DNA of 64,000 bases from Streptomyces sp. BV286 (GTDB lineage Bacteria; Actinomycetota; Actinomycetes; Streptomycetales; Streptomycetaceae): the NCBI RefSeq assembly GCF_019090165.1, contig NZ_JAHRIB010000127.1, forward strand, positions 1-64,000, given 5' to 3'. How positions within the stretch are numbered: the first letter of the stretch is position 1; each line of letters opens with the position of its first letter. The position numbers were made by a program, and so were the translations under genes. Positions 16,129 through 26,340 of this stretch are shown piece by piece. The notes below the pieces were generated by a model. That model saw nothing but the letters and a program-made list of their open reading frames with translations. It searched no databases and was not told where the DNA came from.

Positions 16129-18459
16129 ATGAGAATCGGGACCGGGATCGGGATCACGCCGGAACAGCGGGAGCTCGCCGAGTCCGTACGCGGCTGGATC
16201 GCGCGGACGGTGCCACCCGAGGAGGTGCGCAAACTCCTCGACGCACCCGGTGGCCAGGGCGGACGCCCCGCCCACTGGGACGCGCTCACCGAGCAGGGCT
16301 TCGCCTGCGTGCACCTCCCGGAGGCGTACGGAGGCGGGGGCGGGACGGTTCTCGACCTTGCCGTCGTCCTGGAGGAGGCCGCCCGGGCGGCGCTGCCGGG
16401 ACCGCTGGCGGCGAACGCGCTCGCCTCCTCTGTGCTCGCGAGCGAGGCCGAATCGCGGAGGACGGAGGAGGAATCGGGGAGGACGGAGGACGACGACGTG
16501 GAGCCGGGCGCCGGTTCCGGTTCCGGTGCACGGGAGGGGGCCGCTGCCGGCGCCGAGGTGGCCGGGCTGCTGCGGGCGGTGGCAGCCGGGGAGCGGATCG
16601 GGGCGGTCGCCCTCGGGGCCGGGACGCTGACCGCCGTGGTCGCGGCGGACGGGTACGTACTCGACGGGACGGCTCCTCCCGTCCTGTCCGGCGGTGACGC
16701 GGACCTGCTGATCCTGGAGGCAGCCGCGCCGGACGGCCGGACCCTGTGGGCGGCCGTGGACGCCGCACACCTCGACGTCCGCGTCCACGAGAGCGCCGAC
16801 CCGACCCGGGCGACCGCCGAAGTCGTGGCCACGGCCCTGCACGTCCCGGCCGGCCGGATCCTCGGCATCGACTCCGGTCTCGTCGGGAACCTCGCCGCCG
16901 TCGTGTTCGCCGCCGACGCGTGTGGCACCGCCGCCTGGGCGCTGGAGACGGCGACCGCGTACGCGAAGGTGCGGGAACAGTTCGGACGGCCGATAGGGCA
17001 GTTCCAGGCGATCAAGCATCTGTGCGCCGACATGCTGGTGCGCGTCGAGCAGGCCAGGGCGCTCGCCTGGGACGCCGCGCGTTCGGTCCGGGAGCCGCCG
17101 CCCGTACGCGAGTTGGTGTCGTCGCTCGCCGCCGGGCTGGCGCTCGACGCGGCCTTCTCGTGCGCCAAGGACTGCGTGCAGGTGCTCGGCGGCATCGGCT
17201 TCACCTGGGAGCACGACGCCCATCTCTATCTCCGACGGGCCCTCGTGGCACGGCAGTTGCTCGGCGGCGGGCACTTCCTGCGGGCGGCGCGGTCCGCGGA
17301 GGGCGGGGCGAGACGCGAGCTGCGTACCGAGCTTCCTCCGGACGAGGCGGCGCGCCACCGGGCAGCGGCCCGGCATGTGATCGAGCGCGTACGCGGACTC
17401 GAACCGACCGCCGTACGACGGGAACTGGCGCCCACCGGATACGCGGCCCCGCACCTGCCCCGGCCGTACGGCCTCGGCGCCGGGCCCGTCCAGCAGCTCT
17501 GTGTCCAGGAGGAGCTGGCGTCGGCGGGTGTACGCGTCAGCGAACTGGGGATCGCCACCTGGGTCGTGCCGTCCCTCATCGCCCACGGGAGCCCCGAACA
17601 GCAGCGGCGGTACCTGCTGCCGACCCTGTGCGGGGACACGCTGTGGTGCCAGCTCTTCTCCGAACCCGGAGCAGGCTCGGACCTGGCTTCGCTGCGCACC
17701 CGCGCGGAACGGACCGCGGACGGCCGCTGGCGCGTCAACGGGCAGAAGGTGTGGACGAGTTCGGCGCAGCGGGCCGACTTCGGCATCCTGCTGGCCCGGA
17801 CGAACCCGGACGCGCCCAAGCACAAGGGGCTCACGTACTTCGTCGTCGACATGAAGACGACGGACGGCATGGAGATCCGGCCGCTGAAGGAGATCACCGG
17901 CGAATCGCTGTTCAACGAGGTCCACTTCGACGACGTGCTGCTCCCCGCCGACGCCGTGGTCGGTGCGGTCGACGACGGCTGGCGGGTCGCACGCCACACC
18001 CTCGGCAACGAACGCGTCCACATGGCCGACCAGTTGACCTTCGGCACCGGTCTCGAAGCGATCGTCGTCCGTTCCGCGGGCCTCGACGACTGTGTGCGGG
18101 CGCGCGTCGGCGCCCTGGTCGCGCAGGCGCACGCGCTGGGCTGCATCGGACTGAGGACCACCATGCGGCAGGTCTCCGGCGCGGACCCGGGCGCCGGGGC
18201 CTCCGTACGCAAGCTCGTACAGACCGTGCACCAGCAGCAGGTCGCCGAGCTCGCGCTCGAACTGCTGGGCCCGGAAGGGGCGTTGCGTGAGGGAGCGGCG
18301 GAGCGGGCCGTGCACGGGTTCCTGCTCTCGCGCTGCCTGACCATCGCCGGCGGGACGACACAGGTACAGCTGAACGTGGTCGCGGAGCGCATCCTCGGCC
18401 TGCCGCGCGACCAGGGACCAGGAACTGACCGGGGACCAGGAACTGGGGAGAGCCAATGA
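16129..18459 (+). CDS. tandem (fused) acyl-CoA dehydrogenase, FadE34-like
   Basis: A 776-residue flavoprotein composed of two acyl-CoA dehydrogenase units. The first (about 1-385) ends with the diagnostic GGIGFTWEHDAHLYLRRA; the second (about 400-770) has FSEPGAGSDLASL, the FAD-contact KVWTSSAQRADFGILLART and the C-terminal IAGGTTQVQLNVVAERILG. In steroid-degrading actinobacteria such enzymes work as alpha2beta2 pairs or as one fused chain (FadE34 of Mycobacterium), dehydrogenating side-chain acyl-CoAs. A low-complexity Glu/Gly insertion splits unit one near residue 115-145. ATG 16129 was chosen over a TTG at 16102 because that would lie inside the operator. Coupled by ATGA to the thiolase. 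Confidence 0.9.
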   Translation: MRIGTGIGITPEQRELAESVRGWIARTVPPEEVRKLLDAPGGQGGRPAHWDALTEQGFACVHLPEAYGGGGGTVLDLAVVLEEAARAALPGPLAANALASSVLASEAESRRTEEESGRTEDDDVEPGAGSGSGAREGAAAGAEVAGLLRAVAAGERIGAVALGAGTLTAVVAADGYVLDGTAPPVLSGGDADLLILEAAAPDGRTLWAAVDAAHLDVRVHESADPTRATAEVVATALHVPAGRILGIDSGLVGNLAAVVFAADACGTAAWALETATAYAKVREQFGRPIGQFQAIKHLCADMLVRVEQARALAWDAARSVREPPPVRELVSSLAAGLALDAAFSCAKDCVQVLGGIGFTWEHDAHLYLRRALVARQLLGGGHFLRAARSAEGGARRELRTELPPDEAARHRAAARHVIERVRGLEPTAVRRELAPTGYAAPHLPRPYGLGAGPVQQLCVQEELASAGVRVSELGIATWVVPSLIAHGSPEQQRRYLLPTLCGDTLWCQLFSEPGAGSDLASLRTRAERTADGRWRVNGQKVWTSSAQRADFGILLARTNPDAPKHKGLTYFVVDMKTTDGMEIRPLKEITGESLFNEVHFDDVLLPADAVVGAVDDGWRVARHTLGNERVHMADQLTFGTGLEAIVVRSAGLDDCVRARVGALVAQAHALGCIGLRTTMRQVSGADPGAGASVRKLVQTVHQQQVAELALELLGPEGALREGAAERAVHGFLLSRCLTIAGGTTQVQLNVVAERILGLPRDQGPGTDRGPGTGESQ

Positions 18460-19655
18460 AGGCGTACGTCGTCGGTGTGGGAATGACCAGGTTCGAGAAG
18501 CCGGAGACCCGGGACTGGCAGTACTGGGACATGGTCCGGGAGGCGGGCACGGGCGCCCTCGCGGACGCCGGGATCTCCTACGACGCGGTGGAGCAGGTGC
18601 CCGTCGGCTACTGCTTCCAGGCCTCCACGGCCGGGCAGCGGGCCGCCTACGAACTCGGTCTGAGCGGTGTGCCCGTCTACAACGTGAACAACAACTGCGC
18701 GACGGGCGCGACCGCGTTGATGCTCGCGCGGCAGTTCGTCGAGGGCGGCGCGAGCGACTGCGTACTGGCGGTGGGGTTCGAGAAGATGACGCGCGGCGCG
18801 CTGGGCGGCGGGGCCGGAGGTGGAGACGGGGGCGACTTCAAGGCGTCACCGGTTGCGCGTCATTACGCCGTGATGGCGGCGCGGCACGGCTTCGAGATGA
18901 CGCCGCCCACGGCCCAGATCTTCGGGAACGCCGCGCGTGAGCACATGGAGAGGTACGGCACGACCGAAGCGCAGCTCGCGGCCGTGGGAGCCAAGAACCA
19001 CCGGCACTCGGCGAACAACCCGTACGCACAGTTCCAGGACGTCTACTCGGTCGACGAGATCCTCGCCGCGCGTACCGTGCACTCCCCGCTGACCAAACTC
19101 CAGTGCTCGCCGACCTCGGACGGGGCGGCCGCCGCCGTCGTCGTGTCGGAGCGGTTCGTGGAGCGGCACGGGCTGGGGGAGCGGGCCGTGGAGATCGTCG
19201 CGCAGGCGATGACCACGGACACCGAGGAGTCGTTCGCCTCGGGGTCGTGCATCGACGTCGTCGGGCAGCCGATGTCACGGGCCGCCGCCCGCCAGGTGTA
19301 CGACAGCGCCGGGCTCGGCATCGAGGACGTCGACGTCGTGGAACTGCACGACTGCTTCTCCGTCAACGAACTGCTGACCTACGAGGCGCTCGGCATGTGC
19401 GAGGCGGGGGAGTCCGGCAAGCTCGTGGAGTCCGGCGCCACGACGTACGGCGGCCGGTGGGTCGTGAACCCCTCGGGAGGGCTCATCTCGAAGGGGCACC
19501 CGCTGGGCGCCACGGGCATCGCGCAGGTGGCCGAGCTGGTGTGGCAGCTGCGGGGCGAGGCGCAGGCCCGGCAGGTGGAACACGCGCGCGTGGGGCTCGC
19601 CCACAACATCGGGCTCGGAGGCGCGGCGGTGGTGACACTCCTCAGGCGCGCCTGA
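18456..19655 (+). CDS. lipid-transfer-type (SCP-x/Ltp) thiolase
   Basis: A 399-residue thiolase that would carry out CoA-dependent or retro-aldol cleavage of a beta-oxidation intermediate. The nucleophilic Cys is in YNVNNNCATGATAL (about residue 80); HDCFSVNELL and SKGHPLGATG give the conserved His residues. The last motif is HNIGLGGAAV, where degradative thiolases have a Cys; this substitution marks the SCP-x/Ltp subgroup, which includes side-chain-shortening enzymes of sterols. It begins within the stop of the dehydrogenase (ATGA), so both act in one pathway under the KstR-like site. Confidence 0.9.
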   Translation: MKAYVVGVGMTRFEKPETRDWQYWDMVREAGTGALADAGISYDAVEQVPVGYCFQASTAGQRAAYELGLSGVPVYNVNNNCATGATALMLARQFVEGGASDCVLAVGFEKMTRGALGGGAGGGDGGDFKASPVARHYAVMAARHGFEMTPPTAQIFGNAAREHMERYGTTEAQLAAVGAKNHRHSANNPYAQFQDVYSVDEILAARTVHSPLTKLQCSPTSDGAAAAVVVSERFVERHGLGERAVEIVAQAMTTDTEESFASGSCIDVVGQPMSRAAARQVYDSAGLGIEDVDVVELHDCFSVNELLTYEALGMCEAGESGKLVESGATTYGGRWVVNPSGGLISKGHPLGATGIAQVAELVWQLRGEAQARQVEHARVGLAHNIGLGGAAVVTLLRRA

Positions 19656-19905
19656 ACGGGACAGGGGCCGGGCCCGGCTGGTCGGGTGCGGAGATGGAGG
19701 CGGAGTCGGAGGTGGAGGTGGAGGCGGAGGCGGTCTGAGCCCGACCCGGGACCCGGCCTGAGCCCAACCCGGCCGGCTCCTCGACGCGACCCGGGCGGGA
19801 CCCGCCTGTCTTCGGCCCAGGTCCGGCCCGCATCCGGCCTAGGTCCTGCGGCGGACGAATCATGCAGCGAAATTACGATGTACGGGGCGCAGGGCCCCTG
19901 CGAGC

Positions 19906-21342
19906 ATGACTCCCATGCCCACGCTCAGAGCCACCGCAGAGACACCCGTCTCCCGCCGCCCCACGCCACCCACCTGGGTGGTGGTCGCCCTGGCCTGCGC
20001 GGGGCAGTTCCTCGTGGTCCTCGACGTGTCCGTCGTCAACGTGGCGTTGCCGTCGATGCGGTCCGACCTGGACCTGAGCGCCCCGGGACTCCAGTGGGTC
20101 GTCAACGCGTACACGATCGCCTTCGCCGGATTCATGCTGCTCGGCGGGCGGGCCGGCGACCTGTACGGGCGCAAGCGGATGTTCCTGGTCGGGCTGGCGC
20201 TGTTCACGCTGGCCTCGCTCGCGGGCGGCCTCGCCCAGGCGGAGTGGCAGCTGCTGGCCGCGCGGGCCGTGCAGGGGCTCGGAGCGGCGGTGCTCGCGCC
20301 CTCGACGCTGACGATCCTGACGTCGGCCGTGCCGGAGGGGGCGGCACGCGCGCGTGCCATCGCGACCTGGACCGCGGTCGGCGGTGGCGGTGGCGCGGCG
20401 GGCGGCCTCGTCGGCGGACTCCTGGTCGACGGGCTCAACTGGCGATGGGTCCTGCTCATCAACGTGCCGATCGGTGCCGTGGTGCTGGCCGGCGCCCTGT
20501 GGTGGCTCACCGAGAGCCGGGTCGGCGGCGGGCGACGGCTCGACCTGCCGGGTGCCGTCCTGGTGACGTCGGGCCTTGCGACCCTCGCGTACGGGATCGT
20601 GCAGACCGAGGCCTCGGGGTGGACGTCCGCCGCGACGCTGGTCCCGCTGTCCGGCGGAGCCGTCCTGATCGGGCTGTTCCTACTCGTCGAGGCACGGACG
20701 AAGACGCCACTGATGCCGCTGAAGCTGTTCCGGGTGCGGTCCGTGTCGTCGGCGAACGTGTCGATGTTCCTGTGCGGGTCCGCGATGTTCTGCATGTGGT
20801 TCTTCATGACGCTGTACGCGCAGAACGTGCTCGGTTACACACCCCTGGACGCCGGACTCGCGCTCGTGCCCAGCTCCCTGGCCGTGATCATCGGTTCGAA
20901 GGCCGCGCCGAGGCTCATGCCGGTCGTGGGAGCACGCAACGTCGCGGTGATCGGGGCGCTGGTGGCGGCGGCCGGGTTCGGCTGGCAGTCCACGATGACC
21001 GCGGACGGCTCGTTCCTCACCGCGATCATGTTCCCCGGCATCCTCATGATGCTCGGCGCCGGACTCTCCGCGACGCCGCTCGCCGCGCTCGCCACCTCCG
21101 GCGCGGAGCCCGGGGACGCCGGACTGGTCTCGGGCCTCGTCAACACCTCGCGCACGATGGGCGGCTCGCTCGGCCTGTCGGTGATGGCCACGATCGCGGC
21201 GGCCCGTACGGGCGGCGGGACCTCGCCGGAGGCCCTCACGGAGGGGTACGCACTGGTGTTCCGGACGGGCGGGGGCGTCATGCTCGCGGGCGCGCTGCTG
21301 ATGCTGGTGTGGCTGCCGCGCGGACCGGTCACGAAGGCCTGA
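19906..21342 (+). CDS. MFS transporter, DHA2 (EmrB/QacA) family
   Basis: A 478-residue proton-driven exporter with 14 predicted TM helices. Family motifs are clear: the N-terminal helix with LDVSVVNVALPSM, WVVNAYTIAFAGFMLLGGRAGDLYGRKRMFL, and the antiporter motif C region in GGGAAGGLVGGLLVDGLNWRWVLLINVPIG. Substrates of this family are usually hydrophobic drugs or self-made antibiotics. The 250-base gap before it contains a simple GAGGTGGAGGCGGAG tract (19690-19735) and no gene. Two in-frame ATGs (19906 and 19915) are possible. No adjacent regulator is present. Confidence 0.88.
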   Translation: MTPMPTLRATAETPVSRRPTPPTWVVVALACAGQFLVVLDVSVVNVALPSMRSDLDLSAPGLQWVVNAYTIAFAGFMLLGGRAGDLYGRKRMFLVGLALFTLASLAGGLAQAEWQLLAARAVQGLGAAVLAPSTLTILTSAVPEGAARARAIATWTAVGGGGGAAGGLVGGLLVDGLNWRWVLLINVPIGAVVLAGALWWLTESRVGGGRRLDLPGAVLVTSGLATLAYGIVQTEASGWTSAATLVPLSGGAVLIGLFLLVEARTKTPLMPLKLFRVRSVSSANVSMFLCGSAMFCMWFFMTLYAQNVLGYTPLDAGLALVPSSLAVIIGSKAAPRLMPVVGARNVAVIGALVAAAGFGWQSTMTADGSFLTAIMFPGILMMLGAGLSATPLAALATSGAEPGDAGLVSGLVNTSRTMGGSLGLSVMATIAAARTGGGTSPEALTEGYALVFRTGGGVMLAGALLMLVWLPRGPVTKA

Positions 21343-21554
21343 GGGACAGTCGGCGGGCAGCCGGCAGGTCCGGGCGGGCAGTCGGAAGGTGCTGGCGGGT
21401 ACCGGCGCCCAGGCCGGCGGGGCCGCCCGGGGCGCCGCACGCCCGGGCCGCTCCGGCCTGGCGCGATGCCGCGTGCGACCTCGAAAACGGATCGTCTGGG
21501 GGAGGCAACGAAATCCGGGACCCATGGACTCTATTGGTCATCTAGGAGGTGCCC

Positions 21555-22094
21555 ATGGGGGATCGGAAACAGGCTCAGGACGAGGAGTTCCAGAGCTTCG
21601 TCATCGGCCGCTGGCCACGGCTGATGCGTACGGCATTTCTCCTCACGGGGGAGCAGCACGCGGCGGAGGACCTGGTCCAGTCGTCATTGGAGCGGGCGTA
21701 CGTGGCCTGGCGCAAGGTCAGCACGGCGGACGACCCCGACGCCTACGTGTGGCGTCTGATGATCAACGCTCACGCGCGCAGGCACCGAAGGCGCCTCAAG
21801 GAGTTCCTGGCCCCCAGGACCGACACGGACCTCACACCCGAGCGGCCCGACACGGGAGACCGGATCGCCCAGGCAGACGACCGCTCCGCGCTGCGCACGG
21901 CCCTGTCCCAGCTGCCGCCCCGCCAGCGCGAGGCGGTGGTCCTGCGCTACTGGGAGGACCTGAGCGAGACACAGACGGCACAGGCGATGGGCTGCTCGGT
22001 GGGCGCGGTGAAGAGCAACGCGGCGAAGGGGATCGCCAAGCTCCGCGCCATACCGTGCCTGGCCGACACGGTGAAACACGGAGGGCGGAAGTGA
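21555..22094 (+). CDS. ECF sigma factor, SigE family
   Basis: A 179-residue SigE-family (ECF) RNA polymerase sigma factor. Region 2 is AEDLVQSSLERAYVAWRKV with the promoter-melting helix that follows; region 4 is LPPRQREAVVLRYWEDLSETQTAQAMGCSVGAVKSNAAKGIAKLR. ATG 21555 is favoured because AGGAGG at 21544-21549 is ideally spaced from it, whereas the in-frame GTG at 21549 overlaps that site. The stop overlaps the next start by one base in GTGATGA, so its membrane partner is produced with it, the standard arrangement for sigma and anti-sigma pairs. Confidence 0.9.
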   Translation: MGDRKQAQDEEFQSFVIGRWPRLMRTAFLLTGEQHAAEDLVQSSLERAYVAWRKVSTADDPDAYVWRLMINAHARRHRRRLKEFLAPRTDTDLTPERPDTGDRIAQADDRSALRTALSQLPPRQREAVVLRYWEDLSETQTAQAMGCSVGAVKSNAAKGIAKLRAIPCLADTVKHGGRK

Positions 22095-22936
22095 TGAGCG
22101 CGGACCGGGAGACGAACCACGACATGACGCACAGCTCGCACAGGGACATCGCCCTCCTGCTGGCGGACGCCGCGGACGAGGTCGAGATCGGCATAGCCCC
22201 CTACCAGGCGGTCGTACGGGGCGGCAGGCGCCGCAGGGCGCGCCGGTGGGCGGTGGCCGCGGCGGCGGCACTGGTCATCGCGGGCTCGACGGGGTCACTG
22301 GCGCTGGCCGGGGCGCTGGACGGGGACGGGAGCCGGGTCGCTCCGGCAGCCACGAAGCCCGCGAAAAGTGACCAGCCGGACGAGTACGCGGCCCGGCGGA
22401 CCACGCTCGCGATCGGGACCGACCGGGGCAAGGAGTGGCAGGTCGAGATCGACGTGTGGTCGGCGCCGAAGGACAAGGCGGAGGCACGGCTGCAGTTCGA
22501 CTCGATGAACGAGTACGGCGTCCGGCCGAGCGAGGTGCGGAAGGCCGAGGACATCATGGGCAAGGGCTGGGTGTTCGTGCGGCTGACCGTGGGGTTCGGC
22601 GCTCCCTCGGTGGTGGTGCAGGGGCCGGTGGAGAAGGGCGACTCATTGTCGGGCAAGGACATCCAGGCGTACGGGATGCCGCTGGAGACGAACGACGCCG
22701 ACAAGGCCGGCGCGGCTCAGCGGCTGGTGATCGGCAAGGTCGCTCCCACCGCGCGGCGTGTCACCTGCACCTGGGACGACGGCACGACGACCGATGCCCG
22801 CCGGGTTTCGAGTGACACCGACGTCAGAAGCGGTGACGCGCTCGCGATCCGCCCGGTAGCCGGTTCCCAGCCCAACTGGTTCGTGTGCCTGGCACCTGAG
22901 GGCGTGTCCTACGAGTCGGCGGAGGTGACGGAGTAG
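22094..22936 (+). CDS. single-TM membrane protein, probable partner of the SigE-type factor
   Basis: A 280-residue protein. The N-terminal cytoplasmic part (about 55 residues, RDIALLLADAADEVEIGIAPYQAVVRGGRRRR) precedes one TM helix (RWAVAAAAALVIAGSTGSLALAGAL), and the outer domain has two cysteines (VTCTWDDG and WFVCLAP). This layout, one helix with a short cytoplasmic face that could hold the sigma factor, is that of membrane anti-sigma or sigma-associated sensors. No zinc HxxxCxxC motif is visible, so it is not a ZAS-type anti-sigma. Its role is inferred from position. It converges on the response regulator gene. Confidence 0.78.
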   Translation: MSADRETNHDMTHSSHRDIALLLADAADEVEIGIAPYQAVVRGGRRRRARRWAVAAAAALVIAGSTGSLALAGALDGDGSRVAPAATKPAKSDQPDEYAARRTTLAIGTDRGKEWQVEIDVWSAPKDKAEARLQFDSMNEYGVRPSEVRKAEDIMGKGWVFVRLTVGFGAPSVVVQGPVEKGDSLSGKDIQAYGMPLETNDADKAGAAQRLVIGKVAPTARRVTCTWDDGTTTDARRVSSDTDVRSGDALAIRPVAGSQPNWFVCLAPEGVSYESAEVTE

Positions 22937-23034
22937 ACCCGCGCTGAGGGCGGACGAGAACACCCGACGCGGTGAGACGGCGAAGAGGCGGCGCGCTGAC
23001 CAGGAAAGTGAGGCGGCGTGGCGGCCGGGGCGGG

Positions 23035-23071
23035 GCCGGGGGAGCGCGCCCCTTCACCCTCGGCCCCCGGC
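23035..23071. terminator. hairpin between convergent genes
   Basis: GCCGGGGG at 23035-23042 pairs perfectly with CCCCCGGC at 23064-23071 around a 21-base loop. It lies between the plus-strand stop at 22936 and the minus-strand stop at 23073 and can serve both directions. Confidence 0.6.
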
Positions 23072-23072
23072 C

Positions 23073-23714
23073 TCAGAGCCACCCTTGCTGCCGGGCCTCC
23101 CGCATGGCCTCCATGCGATTGCGGGTGCTCGTCTTGCCGATCGCGGAGGAGAGGTAGTTGCGGACGGTCGACTCGGAGAGGTGCAGTTTGGACGCGATGT
23201 CGGAGACGGTCGCGCCGTCGGCCGAGGCCTTCAGCACGTCGCACTCGCGGGCGGTGAGCGGATTGGGCCCGGCGCTCAGCGCGGCGGCGGCGAGCGCAGG
23301 ATCGATGACGGTCTCCCCGGTCAGCACCCGGCGGATCGCCTGGGCCAGTTCCTCGACGGGCCCGTCCTTGACCAGGAACCCCGCGGCCCCGGCCTCCATG
23401 GCCCGCCGCAGGTACCCGGGTCGGCCGAAGGTGGTGAGGATCAGCACCCGGCAGTCGGGCGTCTCGTCCCGCAACAGCGCGGCGGCGTCCAGCCCGCTGA
23501 TACCGGGCAGCTCGATGTCCAGCAGCGCGACATCGGGCCGCGACTGGAGGGCCGCCCCCACGATCGCGTCCCCCGTCCCGACCTGCGCGACCACCTCGAT
23601 GTCCGCCTCCAGCCCGAGCAGCAGGGCAAGAGCGCCACGCATCATCCCCTGGTCCTCGGCGAGGAGAACACGAATGGACTTGGCGGGCCGATGGTCCCGA
23701 GGCATCTCGTTCAC
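23073..23714 (-). CDS. NarL/FixJ-type response regulator
   Basis: A 213-residue two-component regulator. The receiver domain has the acidic pocket (LLAEDQ), the phospho-acceptor Asp in DVALLDIELPG, and the switch Thr and Lys in LILTTF and FLVKDG. The C-terminal LuxR-type HTH is NPLTARECDVLKASADGATVSDIASKLHLSESTVRNYLSSAIGKTSTRNR. It resembles DesR-type regulators. GTG 23714 is preferred; ATG 23705 is also possible, since neither has a clear ribosome site. Its partner kinase is the gene upstream, but 429 bases of repeat array intervene, so it may have its own promoter. Confidence 0.9.
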   Translation of the reverse strand: MNEMPRDHRPAKSIRVLLAEDQGMMRGALALLLGLEADIEVVAQVGTGDAIVGAALQSRPDVALLDIELPGISGLDAAALLRDETPDCRVLILTTFGRPGYLRRAMEAGAAGFLVKDGPVEELAQAIRRVLTGETVIDPALAAAALSAGPNPLTARECDVLKASADGATVSDIASKLHLSESTVRNYLSSAIGKTSTRNRMEAMREARQQGWL

Positions 23715-23808
23715 GGCCCAAGAGTAGGCGCCACCGCACCACAAGAGCCGCGACCAAGGCCACGCCCAGCCACGGCAACCCCCCGTTACCGGCCGACCGG
23801 CCCCCGCA

Positions 23809-24120
23809 CTTCAGGGGCACGGGGAACGCCGCGCTCAGCCCCATCAGACCCGCACTGGACAGTCGGCCTCGGCCCTTCAGGGGCGCGGGGAACGGCGCGC
23901 TCAGCCCCAACGGACCGGCACCGGGCAGTCGGCCTCGGCCCTTCAGGGGCGCGGGGAACGGCGCGCTCAGCCCCAACGGACCCGCACTGGACAGTTGGCC
24001 TCGGCCCCTCAGGGGCGCGGGGAACGGCGCGCTCAGCCGCAACAGACCCGCACCGGACAATTGGCCTCGGCCCTTCAGGGGCGCGGGGAACTGCGCGACC
24101 AGCCACAGCGAACCCGCACC
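23809..24120. repeat. tandem array, five 66-bp copies of the dispersed GCGCGGGGAAC repeat
   Basis: CTTCAGGGGCGCGGGGAAC-type units begin at 23809, 23875, 23941, 24007 and 24073, a regular 66-base period. Each unit has a GCCCTTCAGGGGC hairpin, GCGGGGAACGGCGCGCTCAGCC, and a CACTGGACAGTCGGCCTC-like spacer. The array fills the gap between the kinase stop (24143) and the response-regulator start (23714). It could end or slow transcription between the two genes. It contains no gene. Confidence 0.88.
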
Positions 24121-24142
24121 CGACACACCACGGCCGGCAGGC

Positions 24143-25522
<1,380 letters not shown>

Positions 25523-25541
25523 GTCCCCACCTCCGTTCGGA

Positions 25542-25630
25542 CGGTCCACGGATCGGTTCACACGGTTCACGGATCGGCTCACGCGGTGCACGGATCGGCT
25601 CATACGGTTCACGGAGCGGTTCACACGGTC
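25542..25630. repeat. 21-bp tandem repeat, about four copies
   Basis: Units CGGTCCACGGATCGGTTCAC, with slight changes, start at 25542, 25563, 25584 and 25605 and a partial one at 25626. The array covers most of the gap between the permease stop (25621) and the kinase start (25522). A period of two helical turns would allow phased binding of a regulator; this is inference. Confidence 0.82.
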
Positions 25631-26340
25631 CGTGCGGTCCTGCGGTACGAGACCACAGCGTACGAGCCGAAGGCCAGCAGCCAGCCGGTCAGCACCAGCA
25701 CGGCTCCGAGGGCGGGTGCCCGTCCGTCGGCGACGGCCGTGCCGAGCTGAGCGAAGCGGTTCGTGGGCGTGTAGGAGGACAGGGACCGCAGCCAGCCGGG
25801 GAAGAGGCTCAGCGGGAACCACAGCCCGCCGACCACCGCGAGCGTCAGGTTGCACACCATGTTCACCACGCCCGTGGCCTGCGCGGTCAGGCGGTAGCCG
25901 TTGCCGAGACCGAGCAGGGTGAAGGGAATCGACCCGAGCCACAGCAGCAGCGCGATCACCGCCCACTTCCAGGCGTCGAGACGGACACCGTTGACCAGGC
26001 CGCCCGCGGCGAGGACGGCGAGGATCGCCGGCAGGACCGTGACCGCGCCGGTCAGCGCCCGTGCGGTCACGACCTGGCGTGGGCTCATCGGGGTGATCCG
26101 CAGCTGTCGCAGCCAGCCGATCGACCGGTCCTCGGCCACCCCGCCGCCGGTGTTCAGGGCCGAGCCCATCGCGCCGTACGCGGCCATGCCGATCATGGAG
26201 GCCGTCTTCCAGCCGCCGTCGCTGCCGTCGCCGAGGTTCGTGAACAGCAGGTACATCACCACCGGCATGACGACACCGCCGATCACGAAGCCGGTGTCGC
26301 GCAGTGTCCGGCGCACTTCGAGCCGCAGGTAGTCGAGCAT
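25621..26340 (-). CDS. ABC-2 type transporter permease
   Basis: A 239-residue permease of the ABC-2 exporter class with six TM helices. Recognisable parts are the N-terminal amphipathic segment MLDYLRLEVRRTLRDTGFVIGGVVMPVVMYLLF, the central WLRQLRITPMSPRQVVTARA loop, and the last pair with NLTLAVVGGLWFPLSLFPGWLRSLSSYTPTNRFAQL. The start ATG at 26340 shares bases with the TGA of the ATPase gene (TGATG), so the two are coupled. Such exporters linked to a DesK/DesR-type system usually remove antibiotics or lipids; the substrate here is unknown. Confidence 0.9.
   Translation of the reverse strand: MLDYLRLEVRRTLRDTGFVIGGVVMPVVMYLLFTNLGDGSDGGWKTASMIGMAAYGAMGSALNTGGGVAEDRSIGWLRQLRITPMSPRQVVTARALTGAVTVLPAILAVLAAGGLVNGVRLDAWKWAVIALLLWLGSIPFTLLGLGNGYRLTAQATGVVNMVCNLTLAVVGGLWFPLSLFPGWLRSLSSYTPTNRFAQLGTAVADGRAPALGAVLVLTGWLLAFGSYAVVSYRRTARTV

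Noticed and set aside
16114..18456. Long minus-strand open frame antisense to the fused acyl-CoA dehydrogenase
   Set aside because: A shadow produced by GC bias; the plus-strand gene has all family motifs.
23809..24120. Possible CRISPR array (five regular repeats)
   Set aside because: The 66-base period has no distinct unique spacers, the spacer parts are themselves repeats, no cas gene is present, and the unit occurs singly elsewhere.
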